From contig CBDCCT010000002.1 in the NCBI GenBank assembly GCA_965214995.1, positions 4,216,001 to 4,280,000 on the forward strand: 64,000 nucleotides of DNA. The letters are read 5' to 3'. Position numbers and translations under genes: made by a program. A model generated the notes under the pieces. The model was not told the DNA's origin. It saw only the letters and a program-made list of their open reading frames with translations, and ran no database searches. Source of the stretch: CBDCCT01 sp965214995. Its GTDB lineage: Bacteria > Deinococcota > Deinococci > Deinococcales > Trueperaceae. Shown here one piece after another: positions 1 through 8,520 of the stretch (within the stretch, counting starts at the first letter, position 1; every line of letters begins with the position of its first letter).

Positions 1-797
1 GATACGGCGGCCAGAAAATCAAGGGCTGGTTTCTGCGCCCACACACGGATGGACCGCTCCCCGGCATCGTCGAATATATCGGCTACGGCGGCGGGCGCGG
101 CCACCCGACCGACTGGCTCCTCTGGCCGAGCGCCGGGTTCGCCTACCTGGTGATGGACACGCGGGGGCAGGGGAGCACCTGGCGCAAGGGCGACACGCCG
201 GATTTACCCACCGAGGGGGCCAACGCGCATTTCCCTGGCTTTCTCACGCAGGGCGTTTTGGACCCGAGAACGTACTACTACCGCAGGCTTTTTGTTGACG
301 CTGTGAGAGCGGTAGAAGCGCTTAAGTCGCGCGCTGAGGTTGACCCTGAACGTGTCGCGGTGACCGGCGTGAGCCAGGGAGGTGGGGTCGCGCTGGCCGT
401 GGCCGGGCTCGAGCCCAACCTGGCGGCGGTCCTGCCGGACGTGCCCTTCTTGTGCCACTACCGCCGCGCGACCCAAATTACCAACGCCACGCCCTACAAG
501 GAGATTGCGAACTACTGCAAAACCCACCGCAACAACGTCGAACGTGTATTTCATACCCTCAGCTACTTTGACGGCGTCAACTTCGCGGCCCGCGCGAACG
601 CCAGGGCGCTCTTTTCGGTGGCGCTGATGGACGAGATATGCCCGCCCTCCACCGTGTTCGCGGCTTTCAATCACTACGCGGGCGAGAAAGACATCCGCGT
701 TTATCCCTATAACGGTCACGAGGGCGGCGAGGGGTTTCAGGCGGAGGCGAAGCTTAAGTCCCTACGCGCCCTACAAAATGACGGAAAATATGCGTAA
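1..797 (+). CDS. Acetyl xylan esterase / cephalosporin-C deacetylase (AXE1 family), 5' end outside window
   Basis: Open frame runs in from the left edge (first full codon at 3) and stops at 795-797, leaving about 264 residues of a family usually near 320. AXE1 enzymes are serine alpha/beta-hydrolases that remove acetyl groups from xylo-oligosaccharides or cephalosporin C. The nucleophile serine lies in GVSQGGG, the acid aspartate in MDEICPPST and the histidine in YPYNGHEGG, so the catalytic triad is complete. The C-terminus (FQAEAKLKSLRAL and beyond) is near the normal family end. It precedes a galactonate dehydratase and two SDR fragments, consistent with plant-polysaccharide or sugar-acid catabolism. 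The last codons overlap an SDR gene fragment in another frame. Family call is firm; natural substrate is inferred. Confidence 0.88.
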   Translation, partial: YGGQKIKGWFLRPHTDGPLPGIVEYIGYGGGRGHPTDWLLWPSAGFAYLVMDTRGQGSTWRKGDTPDLPTEGANAHFPGFLTQGVLDPRTYYYRRLFVDAVRAVEALKSRAEVDPERVAVTGVSQGGGVALAVAGLEPNLAAVLPDVPFLCHYRRATQITNATPYKEIANYCKTHRNNVERVFHTLSYFDGVNFAARANARALFSVALMDEICPPSTVFAAFNHYAGEKDIRVYPYNGHEGGEGFQAEAKLKSLRALQNDGKYA

Positions 798-912
798 ACG
801 CTCCGAAGACGTGGGGCACCTGGTCGCGTTCTTGGCGAGCGACGCGGCGCGCTACATCACGGGCACGGAAATCGTCATCGACGGCGGCATCAGCGCCCGC
901 TTCGCCGAGTAG
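754..912 (+). pseudogene. C-terminal fragment of a short-chain dehydrogenase (SDR)
   Basis: A frame that overlaps the end of the esterase encodes LSPYAPYKMTENMR, then FLASDAARYITGTEIVIDGG, and stops at 910-912. FLASD..YITG....DGG is the hallmark C-terminal segment of classical SDRs. Everything upstream (Rossmann glycine motif, NNAG, YxxxK) is missing, so only about the last 50 of some 250 residues remain. An ATG at 778 would give a 44-aa peptide, but nothing suggests it functions. Its left border is uncertain. A complementary SDR N-terminus lies at 2049-2246. Confidence 0.75.
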
Positions 913-920
913 AGGAGTTT

Positions 921-2036
921 ATGAAAATAACCAAGCTCGAGACCTTTCACGTGAGGCCCAGGTGGCTCTTTTTGAAAGTCCACACCGACGAAGGGCTGGT
1001 GGGCTGGGGCGAACCCGTGGTCGAGGGCCGCGCACAAACCGTCGAGACCGCCGTACACGAGATGGGCCGCTACCTCGTCGGCAAAGACCCCACCCGCATC
1101 GAGGAGCACTGGCAGACCATCTACCGGGGGCAGTTCTACCGGGGCGGCCCCATTCTGACGAGCGCCCTGTCCGGGATCGAACACGCGCTTTGGGACATCA
1201 CGGGAAAATGGCTGGGCCAGCCCGTCTACAAACTTTTGGGCGGCGCGGTGAGGGATAAAATCCGCCTCTACGGCTGGCTCAGCGCGGAGTCTTATGGCGA
1301 CTATATCGAGCTTGCCAAGGTGGAGGCAAAAAGCGGCTTTACAGTGTTTAAGGTGGGCTTAAAAGAAGCCTTCAACATCATCGACACGTTCGCCAAGGTC
1401 GAGCGGGTGGCGGAGATGTTCGCCGAAATCCGCAGCGCGGTCGGCAACGAGATCGACGTGGGCATCGACTTTCACGGGCGGTGCAGCCCGGCGATGTCCA
1501 TTCGTTTGGCGCGGGCGCTCGAGCCCTACCACCCGCTCTTCATCGAAGAGCCCGTCTTACCCGAAAACGTCGACGAACTCGCCAGGGTCGCGCGCAGCAC
1601 GTCCATCCCGATTGCCACGGGCGAGCGGCTTTTTACCAAGTGGGCCTTTCGTGAGGTGCTCGAAAAAGGGGCCGCCGCGGTGCTTCAACCCGACGTTTCG
1701 CACGCGGGCGGCATCTTCGAGCTGCGCAAAATAGCGGCCTTAGCCGAGTGCTATTACGCGGCGGTCGCGCCCCACTGCCCGCTCGGGCCCATCTCTCTGG
1801 CGGCCAGCTTGCAGGTCGACGCCTGCATCCCTAACTTTTTGGCGCAAGAGCATTTTACGTTGGGCGAGGGCTATCTCAAAGAACCTTTCAAAGTCATTGA
1901 CGGCTCCATACCCATTTCGGACAAACCCGGTTTGGGTATCGAGGTGGACGAAGAAGCCATCCAAGACAAACTTTTCGATGGCACCTGGGACTCACCACAC
2001 TTGCGTTTACCCGACGGGTCCATCACTGATTGGTAG
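921..2036 (+). CDS. dgoD: D-galactonate dehydratase-like enolase-superfamily enzyme
   Basis: 371 residues, close to the 382 of E. coli DgoD, with near-colinear similarity from MKITKLETF to the C-terminal DGSITDW. DgoD dehydrates D-galactonate to 2-keto-3-deoxy-galactonate using Mg2+ (De Ley-Doudoroff route). Metal ligands are visible as D183, E209 (FIEEP) and E235 (GER); catalytic histidines are H185 (DFHGR) and H285 (APHCPLGP). ATG follows GAGGAG at good spacing. It sits between an esterase and SDR fragments, fitting a sugar-acid catabolic locus whose dehydrogenases have decayed. A related sugar-acid dehydratase of the mandelate-racemase group cannot be excluded from sequence alone. Confidence 0.87.
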   Translation: MKITKLETFHVRPRWLFLKVHTDEGLVGWGEPVVEGRAQTVETAVHEMGRYLVGKDPTRIEEHWQTIYRGQFYRGGPILTSALSGIEHALWDITGKWLGQPVYKLLGGAVRDKIRLYGWLSAESYGDYIELAKVEAKSGFTVFKVGLKEAFNIIDTFAKVERVAEMFAEIRSAVGNEIDVGIDFHGRCSPAMSIRLARALEPYHPLFIEEPVLPENVDELARVARSTSIPIATGERLFTKWAFREVLEKGAAAVLQPDVSHAGGIFELRKIAALAECYYAAVAPHCPLGPISLAASLQVDACIPNFLAQEHFTLGEGYLKEPFKVIDGSIPISDKPGLGIEVDEEAIQDKLFDGTWDSPHLRLPDGSITDW

Positions 2037-2048
2037 GGAGGAGCGCGC

Positions 2049-2366
2049 GTGTTTGAGAATAGCTTTAAAGGCCAAGTGGCGGTGGTGACGGGCGGCGCGA
2101 GCGGCATCGGCAAGGCGGTGGCGCTGCGTTTGGCTCGAGAGGGCGCGCGGGTGGTCGTCGCCGACCGGGACGAGGGGGCGTTAGGGGCCGCCCTAAAAGA
2201 TTTGGCATCTGAGGGGGCCGTCTCGAGCCTGCCGCTCGACATCACGGATGAGACTCGAGCCTCCCACGGCTCAAAGAGGCTGTCGCGGTTTTCGGACCCT
2301 CAGCCCCTTGTTGAGAGGAAAGCAGGCGCTCCCTGGTCCGCACGAATAGGGTATTCAAGTAGATAG
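2049..2366 (+). pseudogene. N-terminal fragment of a short-chain dehydrogenase (SDR)
   Basis: Good ribosome site (GGGAGGAG) and GTG start, then a normal SDR start: KGQVAVVTGGASGIGKAVAL with the TGxxxGIG cofactor motif and a PLDITDE motif near residue 66. After about position 2246 the reading frame continues to 2366 but loses all family similarity (TRASHGSKRLSRFSDPQP and on), lacking NNAG, catalytic Ser/Tyr/Lys and the C-terminus. It is therefore broken, probably by deletion or rearrangement at about 2246. The complementary C-terminal piece of an SDR lies upstream at 754-912. Confidence 0.8.
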
Positions 2367-2391
2367 TTGCACGCTGGGCTCTCGAGGCCGC

Positions 2392-3105
2392 TCAAGCGGC
2401 CGTCAGCACGCCGTCACGCAGCTCAAAGCGCCGGTCCACGTCGCGCACAAGCCCCTCGTCGTGAGTGACCATCAGGACCGCGCTGCCCTCCTCCCTGGCT
2501 AGCGCGACCAGAAGCTCATAGACCGCCGCCGCGTTGTGACGATCGAGCGAACCCGTGGGCTCGTCCGCCAGGACGAGGGAGGGCCGTGCGTAGAGCGCGC
2601 GCGCCACCGCCACGCGCTGCCGCTCGCCGCCCGAGAGCTTGTGGGGGAGAAAAGACGCGCGCCCCCCCAGCCCGACGCGCTCAACAAGCTCCTTAGCGCG
2701 CGCCCTGTCAAGCGCCCCGCCGATGCGCCCCGGCAGCATCACGTTGTCGAGCACGCTTAAGTCCGACAAAAGATAGTGCTGCTGAAACACGAGCCCTAAG
2801 CGCTCCCCCCGCAGGGCGGAGAGAGCGCGCTGCGACGCCCTGTGGACCGCCACCTCGCCCCAATAGATTTCGCCCGCGGTGGGCCGGTCGAGACCGCCCA
2901 AGAGGTGCAGCAGCGTCGATTTGCCCGAACCCGAGGGACCCAGGATGGCGACGACGTCGCCCCGGAAAAGCTCGAGCCCCACCCCCTTAAGCACCTCCAC
3001 GGTGGCGTCGGCGGTTCGGTAGGAGCGGCGCAAATCCAGCGCGCGCAGCACGGGGGAAGCGGTCACGTCCTCACTATAGCTTTTGGAAAGGGAGTCGTTA
3101 GACAC
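2392..3105 (-). CDS. ABC transporter ATP-binding protein, LolD/MacB-type
   Basis: 237 residues. Walker A GPSGSGKST at about 56-64, Q-loop in FQQHYLLSDL, signature LSGGERQRVAVARAL, Walker B LVLADEPTG and a switch histidine in MVTHDE are all intact. The FQQ..LL..L..LDNV spacing is typical of the LolD/MacB/FtsE branch that energises lipoprotein release or efflux through FtsX-like permeases. No permease gene is adjacent: a CRP-type gene lies divergently upstream and an SDR relic lies downstream, so its partner must be elsewhere or lost. The N-terminal ~20 residues may be an over-extended start. Confidence 0.88.
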   Translation of the reverse strand: MSNDSLSKSYSEDVTASPVLRALDLRRSYRTADATVEVLKGVGLELFRGDVVAILGPSGSGKSTLLHLLGGLDRPTAGEIYWGEVAVHRASQRALSALRGERLGLVFQQHYLLSDLSVLDNVMLPGRIGGALDRARAKELVERVGLGGRASFLPHKLSGGERQRVAVARALYARPSLVLADEPTGSLDRHNAAAVYELLVALAREEGSAVLMVTHDEGLVRDVDRRFELRDGVLTAA

Positions 3106-3428
3106 TCGCTTTGGCTTTTGTCACCCTGACATCACGGCGTGGCAAGAAGGGAAAAAGGGCTGAGGGAAAAGGCGGGCGCGAAAGTGAGAAAAAGCTCAAG
3201 CGCCGCGAGAAGACGCGCGTGGTAAGCTGCAAGCGACGATGAACACCCGACCCGGCGTGCGCTCAACCCAGCCCCCGACCCCTCAACGGGGGTCCAAGCC
3301 CGCACCCGTGACGGCTCACAGCTTGACACACCATTTGTTGCCACAGCACTTGTTGACCCAGAACTTGTTGACACAGCACGTAACGGCTCGCCCAGGGATA
3401 AGAACTGCCAGCGGCGTAAGGAGAGACT
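3106..3428. other. Divergent intergenic region without a gene
   Basis: This 323-nt spacer separates the ABC ATPase (leftward) from the CRP/FNR gene (rightward). I see no credible coding frame. Its right half carries three 15-bp tandem repeats (3335-3379) and a Shine-Dalgarno site just before the GTG at 3429. The left third (about 3136-3200) is purine-rich with GAAAAAG-type runs. Confidence 0.6.
3335..3379. repeat. Three tandem 15-bp repeats upstream of the CRP/FNR-family gene
   Basis: Consecutive units read TTGTTGCCACAGCAC, TTGTTGACCCAGAAC and TTGTTGACACAGCAC, all head to tail with no spacer. A degenerate fourth unit may precede them. The array ends 49 nt before the GTG of the regulator. The 15-bp period does not match whole helical turns (10.5 bp), so sites would alternate faces. 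The third unit contains TTGACA, which could act as a -35 box, but no -10 box lies at 16-18 bp from it. Function as operator is inference. Confidence 0.8.
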
Positions 3429-4121
3429 GTGACTGAAACCCAGAACTTTTTGGCCTCCGTGCCGCTTTTTCGCAACGTACCCGACCGGGCCTTGGAGGTG
3501 GCCGCGTCGGTGGTCCAGCGGCGGCGCTTCGAGGCCGACACCGTGCTCTTCCGCGAGGGCGACGAGGGCGAGGCGCTCTACATCCTCTCCAAAGGCATGG
3601 TCAAACTCTCCAAAGTTGACTTGGAGGGCCACGAGAAAACGCTCGCCATCCTTAAAACCCCTGAGTTTTTCGGCGAGATGGCGCTCCTGAGCGACGCGCG
3701 GCGCTCCGCCACCGCGGTGACGATTAACCAGACGGAGGTGCTGATGATGTTCGAGAACGACTTTCAGAAGCTCCTCGCCAGCTACCCGACGATCAGCCTC
3801 AACGTCACCACCACCCTCACCAACCGCTTGGGCGGCATGAACGACGAGGCGCAGGTGCTCTCCTACAAAGACGCCCAGGGCCGGGTGGCCTACGTGCTCC
3901 TGCGGCTCCACCACAACGGCCTGGTCGAGTTTACGGGGGACGGCCGCACGCTCGTGCGCCTCACGCACCAGGACTTAGCCAGCTTGGCGGGCACGAGCCG
4001 CGAGACGGTCACCCGGGCGCTCAAGACTTTAGAGGGCGAGGGCGTCATCTCGACACGGCCCAAGGAGGTCTATTTGGACGACCCGGAGGGGCTCGAGGAA
4101 ATCCTGCACGGTATTAGATAG
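3429..4121 (+). CDS. CRP/FNR-family transcriptional regulator
   Basis: 230 residues. The N-terminal cyclic-nucleotide-binding fold spans about 8-125; the phosphate-binding cassette FGEMALLSDARRSATA (81-96) keeps the Glu and Arg-Ser that contact cAMP in CRP, so nucleotide binding is plausible. There are no N-terminal cysteines for an FNR iron-sulfur cluster. A winged helix follows, with LTHQDLASLAGTSRETVTRA (178-197) as recognition helix region; SRETVTR resembles the CRP DNA-contact segment. GTG start is set by AAGGAGAG 4-11 nt upstream. Three 15-bp tandem repeats in its leader could be its own or another regulator's sites. Targets unknown. Confidence 0.9.
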   Translation: MTETQNFLASVPLFRNVPDRALEVAASVVQRRRFEADTVLFREGDEGEALYILSKGMVKLSKVDLEGHEKTLAILKTPEFFGEMALLSDARRSATAVTINQTEVLMMFENDFQKLLASYPTISLNVTTTLTNRLGGMNDEAQVLSYKDAQGRVAYVLLRLHHNGLVEFTGDGRTLVRLTHQDLASLAGTSRETVTRALKTLEGEGVISTRPKEVYLDDPEGLEEILHGIR

Positions 4122-4180
4122 TTGAGACAACGGCGTCAGGGTAAGGAGAGCCGTAACGGGTCTGCCGTTAAAGGAGCTCA

Positions 4181-4558
4181 ATGAACTGGTGGTTAACAGT
4201 CGCGGGGCTGCTGGCCCTCCTGACGAGCGCCATCCACGTTTTTGCGGGCGGGAACGACGTTGCCAAACCCCTTCTTGACACCCCGCTGACAAACGACGCT
4301 AGGTATGCGCTTTACGCCTGCTGGCACTTTGTATCGGTTTTCTTCGTGACGTCGGCGCTCGGTTTTTTGGGCGCGGGCTTGGGCGTTATGCAGGGGGAAC
4401 CTGGCTGGGTCGTCTTCGTCTCGAGCCTGTGGCTACTGTTCGGCCTTGTCTTTGTCGGCATCTCCGCACGTGTGAATGGGGTCGGCGGCATCTTCCGGTT
4501 GCCGCAGTGGGTTCTGCTCCTGCCCGTGGGCGTTTTGGGTTTGTTGAGCCGCACCTGA
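4181..4558 (+). CDS. Small polytopic membrane protein, unknown function
   Basis: 125 residues with four hydrophobic segments (about 3-22, 46-68, 75-93, 108-122). ATG follows AAAGGAGCTCA, a good Shine-Dalgarno. The protein shows IHVFAGG near the N-terminus and a conserved-looking histidine in the second segment (ACWHF). I do not recognise the family with certainty. It follows the CRP/FNR gene by 59 nt on the same strand and could share its transcript. Confidence 0.75.
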   Translation: MNWWLTVAGLLALLTSAIHVFAGGNDVAKPLLDTPLTNDARYALYACWHFVSVFFVTSALGFLGAGLGVMQGEPGWVVFVSSLWLLFGLVFVGISARVNGVGGIFRLPQWVLLLPVGVLGLLSRT

Positions 4559-4644
4559 CCCGTCGTCGGGAAGGCGCACAACACGAGGCCCAAGGACGCG
4601 AGGCGAGAAACCGGCTGGACCCCGCTCGAGTGCTATGATGTCTC

Positions 4645-6099
4645 ATGATTACATCAGAGAAGCTGGATAACGAGCTAAGCATCGTTGACAAGCGCTTTGT
4701 CACGGACGCATGGCGCGAGGCGCAAAAGACCTACACGATCTTCAACCCCGCGAACGGCGAAAAAGTCGCTGAGGTGGCCGACTGCGGCGAGGCGGAGGCT
4801 GCGCGGGCGGCGGAGGTGAGCGCGCAGGCGTGGGAGAGCTGGCGGCACACGACCGCGTTCGAGCGTTCCGCGCTTCTTTTGCGCTGGCGCGACCTCATCA
4901 TGGCGCACCAGGAGGCGCTGGCGCGCACGATGACGCGCGAGATGGGCAAGCCCATCGGCGAGGCGCGCGGCGAGGTCGCCTACGCGGCGGGCTTCGTAAC
5001 CTGGTACGCCGAGGAGGCCAAACGCGTCTATGGCGACACGCTCGCTAGCCACGCAGCAGACAAGCGCCTGTTCGCCGTCAAGCAACCCGTCGGCCCGACC
5101 TTTGCGGTCACGCCCTGGAACTTCCCCGCGGCGATGGTCACGCGCAAGGCCGCCCCGGCCCTCGCGGCGGGCTGCACCTTCATCCTCAAGCCCGCCGAGC
5201 AGACGCCGCTAAGCGCGCTGCACCTGGCCGCGCTCTGGGAGGAGGCGGGCGGGCCCAAGGGGACGCTGCAAGTCCTGCCGACTAACGACCCAGGCCCGGT
5301 GGCAAACACGCTCATCGACGACCCGCGGGTTCGCAAGGTTACCTTTACGGGCTCCACAGAGGTGGGCCGGATGCTTTACGAGCGCTCGGCCAAGACCATC
5401 AAAAAGATTTCCTTGGAGCTTGGCGGTCACGCGCCTTACCTCGTGTTTGAGGACGCCGACCTGGACAAGGCCGTACAGGACGCCATCGCCTGCAAGTTTA
5501 GAAACACAGGCCAGACCTGCGTCTGCGCCAACCGCATCTACGTTCACAACTCTCTTTTAGAAGCGTTTACCCGCCGCTACAGCGAGGCGGTCGCGGCGCT
5601 TCAAGTGGGCGACCCGCTTTCGGACGGTACCCAGATAGGCCCGCTGGTTGACAAACAGGGCCTGGAAAAAGTCAAGGCGCACGTCAAGGACGCGCTCGAC
5701 AAGGGCGCGACGGTCGTCACGGGCGGCAACGCGTTGGACGGACTCTTTTTCGAGCCCACCGTGCTCTCGGGCGTGACCGAGGACATGCAGCTCATGCGGG
5801 AGGAGACTTTCGGGCCGGTCGCGCCGATTTTATCGTTTGAGAGCGACGACGAGGCGGTGCGCCTCGCCAACGACACGCCCTACGGGCTCGCCGCATATCT
5901 TTATACCAACGACCTCTCGCGCGCGTTTCGGGTGTCGGAAAGGCTCGAGTACGGCATCGTCGGCGTGAACGACGGGGTGCCCTCGACGCCGCACGCGCCC
6001 TTTGGCGGGGTAAAGGAGTCGGGCGTCGGGCGCGAGGGGGGCAAGTGGGGGATTGAGGAGTATCTGGAGGTCAAGTACATCTCGATGGCTTTGCGGTAG
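4645..6099 (+). CDS. gabD: NAD(P)-dependent succinate-semialdehyde dehydrogenase
   Basis: 484 residues, full length for the GabD branch of the aldehyde dehydrogenase superfamily, which oxidises succinate semialdehyde to succinate in the GABA shunt. Visible catalytic residues: N159 (TPWNFP), E258 (SLELGG) and the nucleophile C292 in the branch-typical GQTCVCANRIYV. Cofactor motif FTGSTEVG is at about 234-241. There is no Shine-Dalgarno; a TATGAT box at 4634-4639 ends 5 nt before the ATG, so the mRNA is probably leaderless. A long bulged hairpin lies in the 3' flank (6153-6224). Exact aldehyde specificity is inferred. Confidence 0.9.
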   Translation: MITSEKLDNELSIVDKRFVTDAWREAQKTYTIFNPANGEKVAEVADCGEAEAARAAEVSAQAWESWRHTTAFERSALLLRWRDLIMAHQEALARTMTREMGKPIGEARGEVAYAAGFVTWYAEEAKRVYGDTLASHAADKRLFAVKQPVGPTFAVTPWNFPAAMVTRKAAPALAAGCTFILKPAEQTPLSALHLAALWEEAGGPKGTLQVLPTNDPGPVANTLIDDPRVRKVTFTGSTEVGRMLYERSAKTIKKISLELGGHAPYLVFEDADLDKAVQDAIACKFRNTGQTCVCANRIYVHNSLLEAFTRRYSEAVAALQVGDPLSDGTQIGPLVDKQGLEKVKAHVKDALDKGATVVTGGNALDGLFFEPTVLSGVTEDMQLMREETFGPVAPILSFESDDEAVRLANDTPYGLAAYLYTNDLSRAFRVSERLEYGIVGVNDGVPSTPHAPFGGVKESGVGREGGKWGIEEYLEVKYISMALR

Positions 6100-6152
6100 G
6101 AAACTCCGCGTTAGAAGGTGGGGCGTTGGGAGCCCCGTTTCGTTTGGTCTCC

Positions 6153-6224
6153 AGAGAAAAAAGAGAAAAGTGATGAGGACTGAGAGGGTTACTTTTAGCT
6201 CAGTCCTTTTCTCTCTTTCTCTCT
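6153..6224 (+). terminator. Bulged hairpin after gabD, also a member of a dispersed repeat family
   Basis: GAGAAAAG (6163-6170) plus GGACTGAG (6177-6184) can pair with CTCAGTCC (6200-6207) plus CTTTTCTC (6206-6213), leaving TGATGA as a bulge; flanking AGAGAAA/TTTCTCT extends it. It lies 50-120 nt beyond the gabD stop and has a T-containing 3' arm, so it can terminate transcription. The core GAGAAAAGTG.TGAGGACTGAG recurs at 13286-13306, where no gene is converging. Confidence 0.6.
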
Positions 6225-6298
6225 AAACTCCAAAGTCTTGATGCCAGAAGCTTACGCGCCCGTTTTACGGCTCATCTTTCAGTGGGTTAAGCTCTGTC

Positions 6299-7447
6299 AT
6301 GCTTCCTGAACTCCGCTCGAGCCCCCTCCGGACAAAAACTGACACGCTCACCCAGCTCCCCTTTCTCGACCTCGCGCCCGAAACGGACGCGCTTTGGGAC
6401 GAGCTCAACGCCGCCGTTAGGCGCGTGTTAAGAAGCGGGCAGTTCGTCATGGGCCCCGAGGTCGCGGCTTTCGAGGAGGAGGTGGCGCGCTATCTGGGCG
6501 TCTCGCACGCTGTCGGCGTGAATTCGGGAACCGACGCGCTGGTTATTGGGTTGCGGGCGCTTGGCATTGGTCCGGGGGATGAGGTCGTCACCACGCCCTT
6601 CTCCTTTTTCGCCACCGCCGAGGCGATAAGCAGCACCGGGGCGACGCCCGTGTTTGCCGATGTGAACCCCCGGAGCTTTAACCTGGACCCCGCCGGGGTA
6701 GAAGAGAAAATCACGCCGCGCACCAAAGCGATTCTGCCCGTCCACCTCTACGGCCTCCCCGCGGCGATGGATGAGCTTCTAGGGCTTGCCGAGGCGCACG
6801 GCCTGCTCGTGCTCGAGGACTGCGCGCAAAGTTTTGGCGCGCGCTATTCAGGGCGGGCGACGGGCACCCTGGGCCACGCGGGTGCCTACTCCTTTTACCC
6901 GACCAAAAATTTGGGCGCTTACGGCGACGGCGGCTTACTCGTCACCAACGACGCCGCCACCGCCGAGAGCGCGCGGATGCTGCGCGACCACGGCGCATTG
7001 AAGCGCTACCACAACGAGATGTTGGGCTACAACTCGAGGCTCGACGCCCTCCAGGCCGCGCTGCTCCGGGTCAAGCTGCCCCATGTTGACGCCTGGAACG
7101 CGGCGCGGCGGCGGGTGGCGGGGTGTTACAATGGGCTGCTCGAGCCCTTCGATAACGTCGTCACGCCTGCATTAAGCGAGGGGCACGTGTTCCACCAGTA
7201 CACGGTGAGGCTTTTGGGCGTAGACCGCGACGCGGTGCAGGCCAAACTCAAAGGTATGGGCGTCAGCACGATGGTCTACTATCCCGTGCCGCAAGACCGG
7301 CTTCCCGTCTACTGGGGCCAGCATCCCAGAAACCCCGTAAGCGACAGCCTCTCCGCCGAAGTCCTCTCGCTGCCCATCTGGCCCGCGATGACGCTGGACG
7401 TGCAGCAGCGGGTAGTTAGTGCCCTAGAGACAGCGTTACGCGGCTAA
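6299..7447 (+). CDS. DegT/DnrJ/EryC1/StrS-family PLP-dependent sugar aminotransferase
   Basis: 382 residues. Fold-type I aminotransferase of the family that transfers amino groups to keto-sugars for O-antigen, S-layer glycan or antibiotic sugars. PLP lysine is K203 in YPTKNLGAYGDGG; LEDCAQSFGARY supplies the PLP-pyridine aspartate, and NSGTDAL binds phosphate. Directly downstream lie two glycosyltransferases, so a role in making an amino sugar for surface glycans is likely (inference). The start has no Shine-Dalgarno; TAAGCT at 6288-6293 ends 5 nt before ATG, compatible with a leaderless mRNA. The first ~20 residues precede the usual family start (FLDL). Confidence 0.88.
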   Translation: MLPELRSSPLRTKTDTLTQLPFLDLAPETDALWDELNAAVRRVLRSGQFVMGPEVAAFEEEVARYLGVSHAVGVNSGTDALVIGLRALGIGPGDEVVTTPFSFFATAEAISSTGATPVFADVNPRSFNLDPAGVEEKITPRTKAILPVHLYGLPAAMDELLGLAEAHGLLVLEDCAQSFGARYSGRATGTLGHAGAYSFYPTKNLGAYGDGGLLVTNDAATAESARMLRDHGALKRYHNEMLGYNSRLDALQAALLRVKLPHVDAWNAARRRVAGCYNGLLEPFDNVVTPALSEGHVFHQYTVRLLGVDRDAVQAKLKGMGVSTMVYYPVPQDRLPVYWGQHPRNPVSDSLSAEVLSLPIWPAMTLDVQQRVVSALETALRG

Positions 7448-7536
7448 GTCAATACCTTTCTCCTGACATGCTTACTCCCCACCGTTTCACGCCCCGCACG
7501 CGCCCATTCGCGCGCAGTTCGTAAGCACTGAAAAAC

Positions 7537-8520
7537 ATGAGCACTGTAAGCGTCATCATCGTCAACTGGAACGGGCGGCACCATCTGGAGACCTGCCTGA
7601 GCGCCCTCCACAAACAAACACGACCCGCAGACGAAATTATCGTGGTTGACAACGGTTCCTCGGATGATTCGGTCGTCTTTGTGAGGGAGCACCACCCAGA
7701 AGTTAAGCTCGTCGAGACGGGCGAGAATCTGGGCTTTAGCGGGGGCAACATCGCCGGGTACGCGGTCTCGACGGGCGCCTATATCGTGCTGCTCAACAAC
7801 GACACAAGGCCGCTCGAGGGGTTTCTAGAGGCCCTTGTAAGGAGCGCCGACGCGCGCGCCGAGGTGGGCGTCGTCGCCGCGCTCATGACTGACTGGGAAG
7901 GTGGCATCATCGACACCGCCGGGGACGGGTGCAGCGTGACGGGGCGGGGCTACCATTTGCACAAGCTCGAGCCCATCACCCCCCTGGAATCAAAAGACGT
8001 GTTCAGCGCCTGCGCGGGGGCGGCTTTGTACAAGCGGGAGATGCTCGAGAAGATTGGCTTTTTAGACCCGCGCTTCTTTATGAACGCCGAGGACACCGAC
8101 CTGAGCTTTCGCGCGCAGCTCGGTGGCTGGGAAGTACACTTCTGTGCCCAGGCCGTCGTGCGCCACCGCATCTCCGCGAGTCAGGGCGCGACTTCAAAGC
8201 GGAGCGTCTTCTTCAACGCCCGGAACCACCTCTGGTGCTACCTCAAATGTATGCCGCTGCCGCTGATGGTCAAGTACAGCCCGGTGCTGCTGGTCGAGAC
8301 CTTGGCGCTCTGGCTGTATTACCTGACGAAGGGCCACGGGACGGCGTACGCGCGGGGTCTCCTGGCGGCGGTGCGGGGGGCGCGGGAGGTTCTGGAGGCG
8401 CGCAGAACCGTCCAGGCGGGGCGCAGGGTGTCGGCGCGGGGGCTTAACGCCAAGCTCTCCTGGCCGCGCGTCATCGAGGCTTGGCTGAGCAGACGCGGGG
8501 AGAAGTCCCCCCAACAATGA
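7537..8520 (+). CDS. Family 2 glycosyltransferase (rhamnosyltransferase-like)
   Basis: 327 residues. GT-A fold: SVIIVNWNGRHHL at the N-terminus, VVDNGSSDDS, GENLGFSGGNIAG, the metal/nucleotide motif LLNNDT, and EDTDLSFR (acid region) followed by a C-terminal hydrophobic stretch. This pattern matches WbbL-like inverting transferases that add rhamnose or similar sugars in cell-envelope glycans at the cytoplasmic membrane. Its stop overlaps the ATG of the next glycosyltransferase by 4 nt, implying coupled translation. No clear Shine-Dalgarno precedes the ATG. Donor sugar cannot be read from sequence. Confidence 0.88.
   Translation: MSTVSVIIVNWNGRHHLETCLSALHKQTRPADEIIVVDNGSSDDSVVFVREHHPEVKLVETGENLGFSGGNIAGYAVSTGAYIVLLNNDTRPLEGFLEALVRSADARAEVGVVAALMTDWEGGIIDTAGDGCSVTGRGYHLHKLEPITPLESKDVFSACAGAALYKREMLEKIGFLDPRFFMNAEDTDLSFRAQLGGWEVHFCAQAVVRHRISASQGATSKRSVFFNARNHLWCYLKCMPLPLMVKYSPVLLVETLALWLYYLTKGHGTAYARGLLAAVRGAREVLEARRTVQAGRRVSARGLNAKLSWPRVIEAWLSRRGEKSPQQ

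Noticed and set aside
3335..3379. Short CRISPR-like array
   Set aside because: The units are 15 bp and contiguous with no spacers, as is the 14-bp array at 61216; no cas genes are present.
3368..3403. Sigma-70 promoter built from TTGACA in the third 15-bp repeat and ATAAGA
   Set aside because: The spacing is 24 bp, far from the 16-18 bp needed.
3132..3968. 278-codon minus-strand frame opposite the CRP/FNR gene
   Set aside because: Antisense shadow of a clear winged-helix regulator; composition rich in His/Arg/Glu without motifs.
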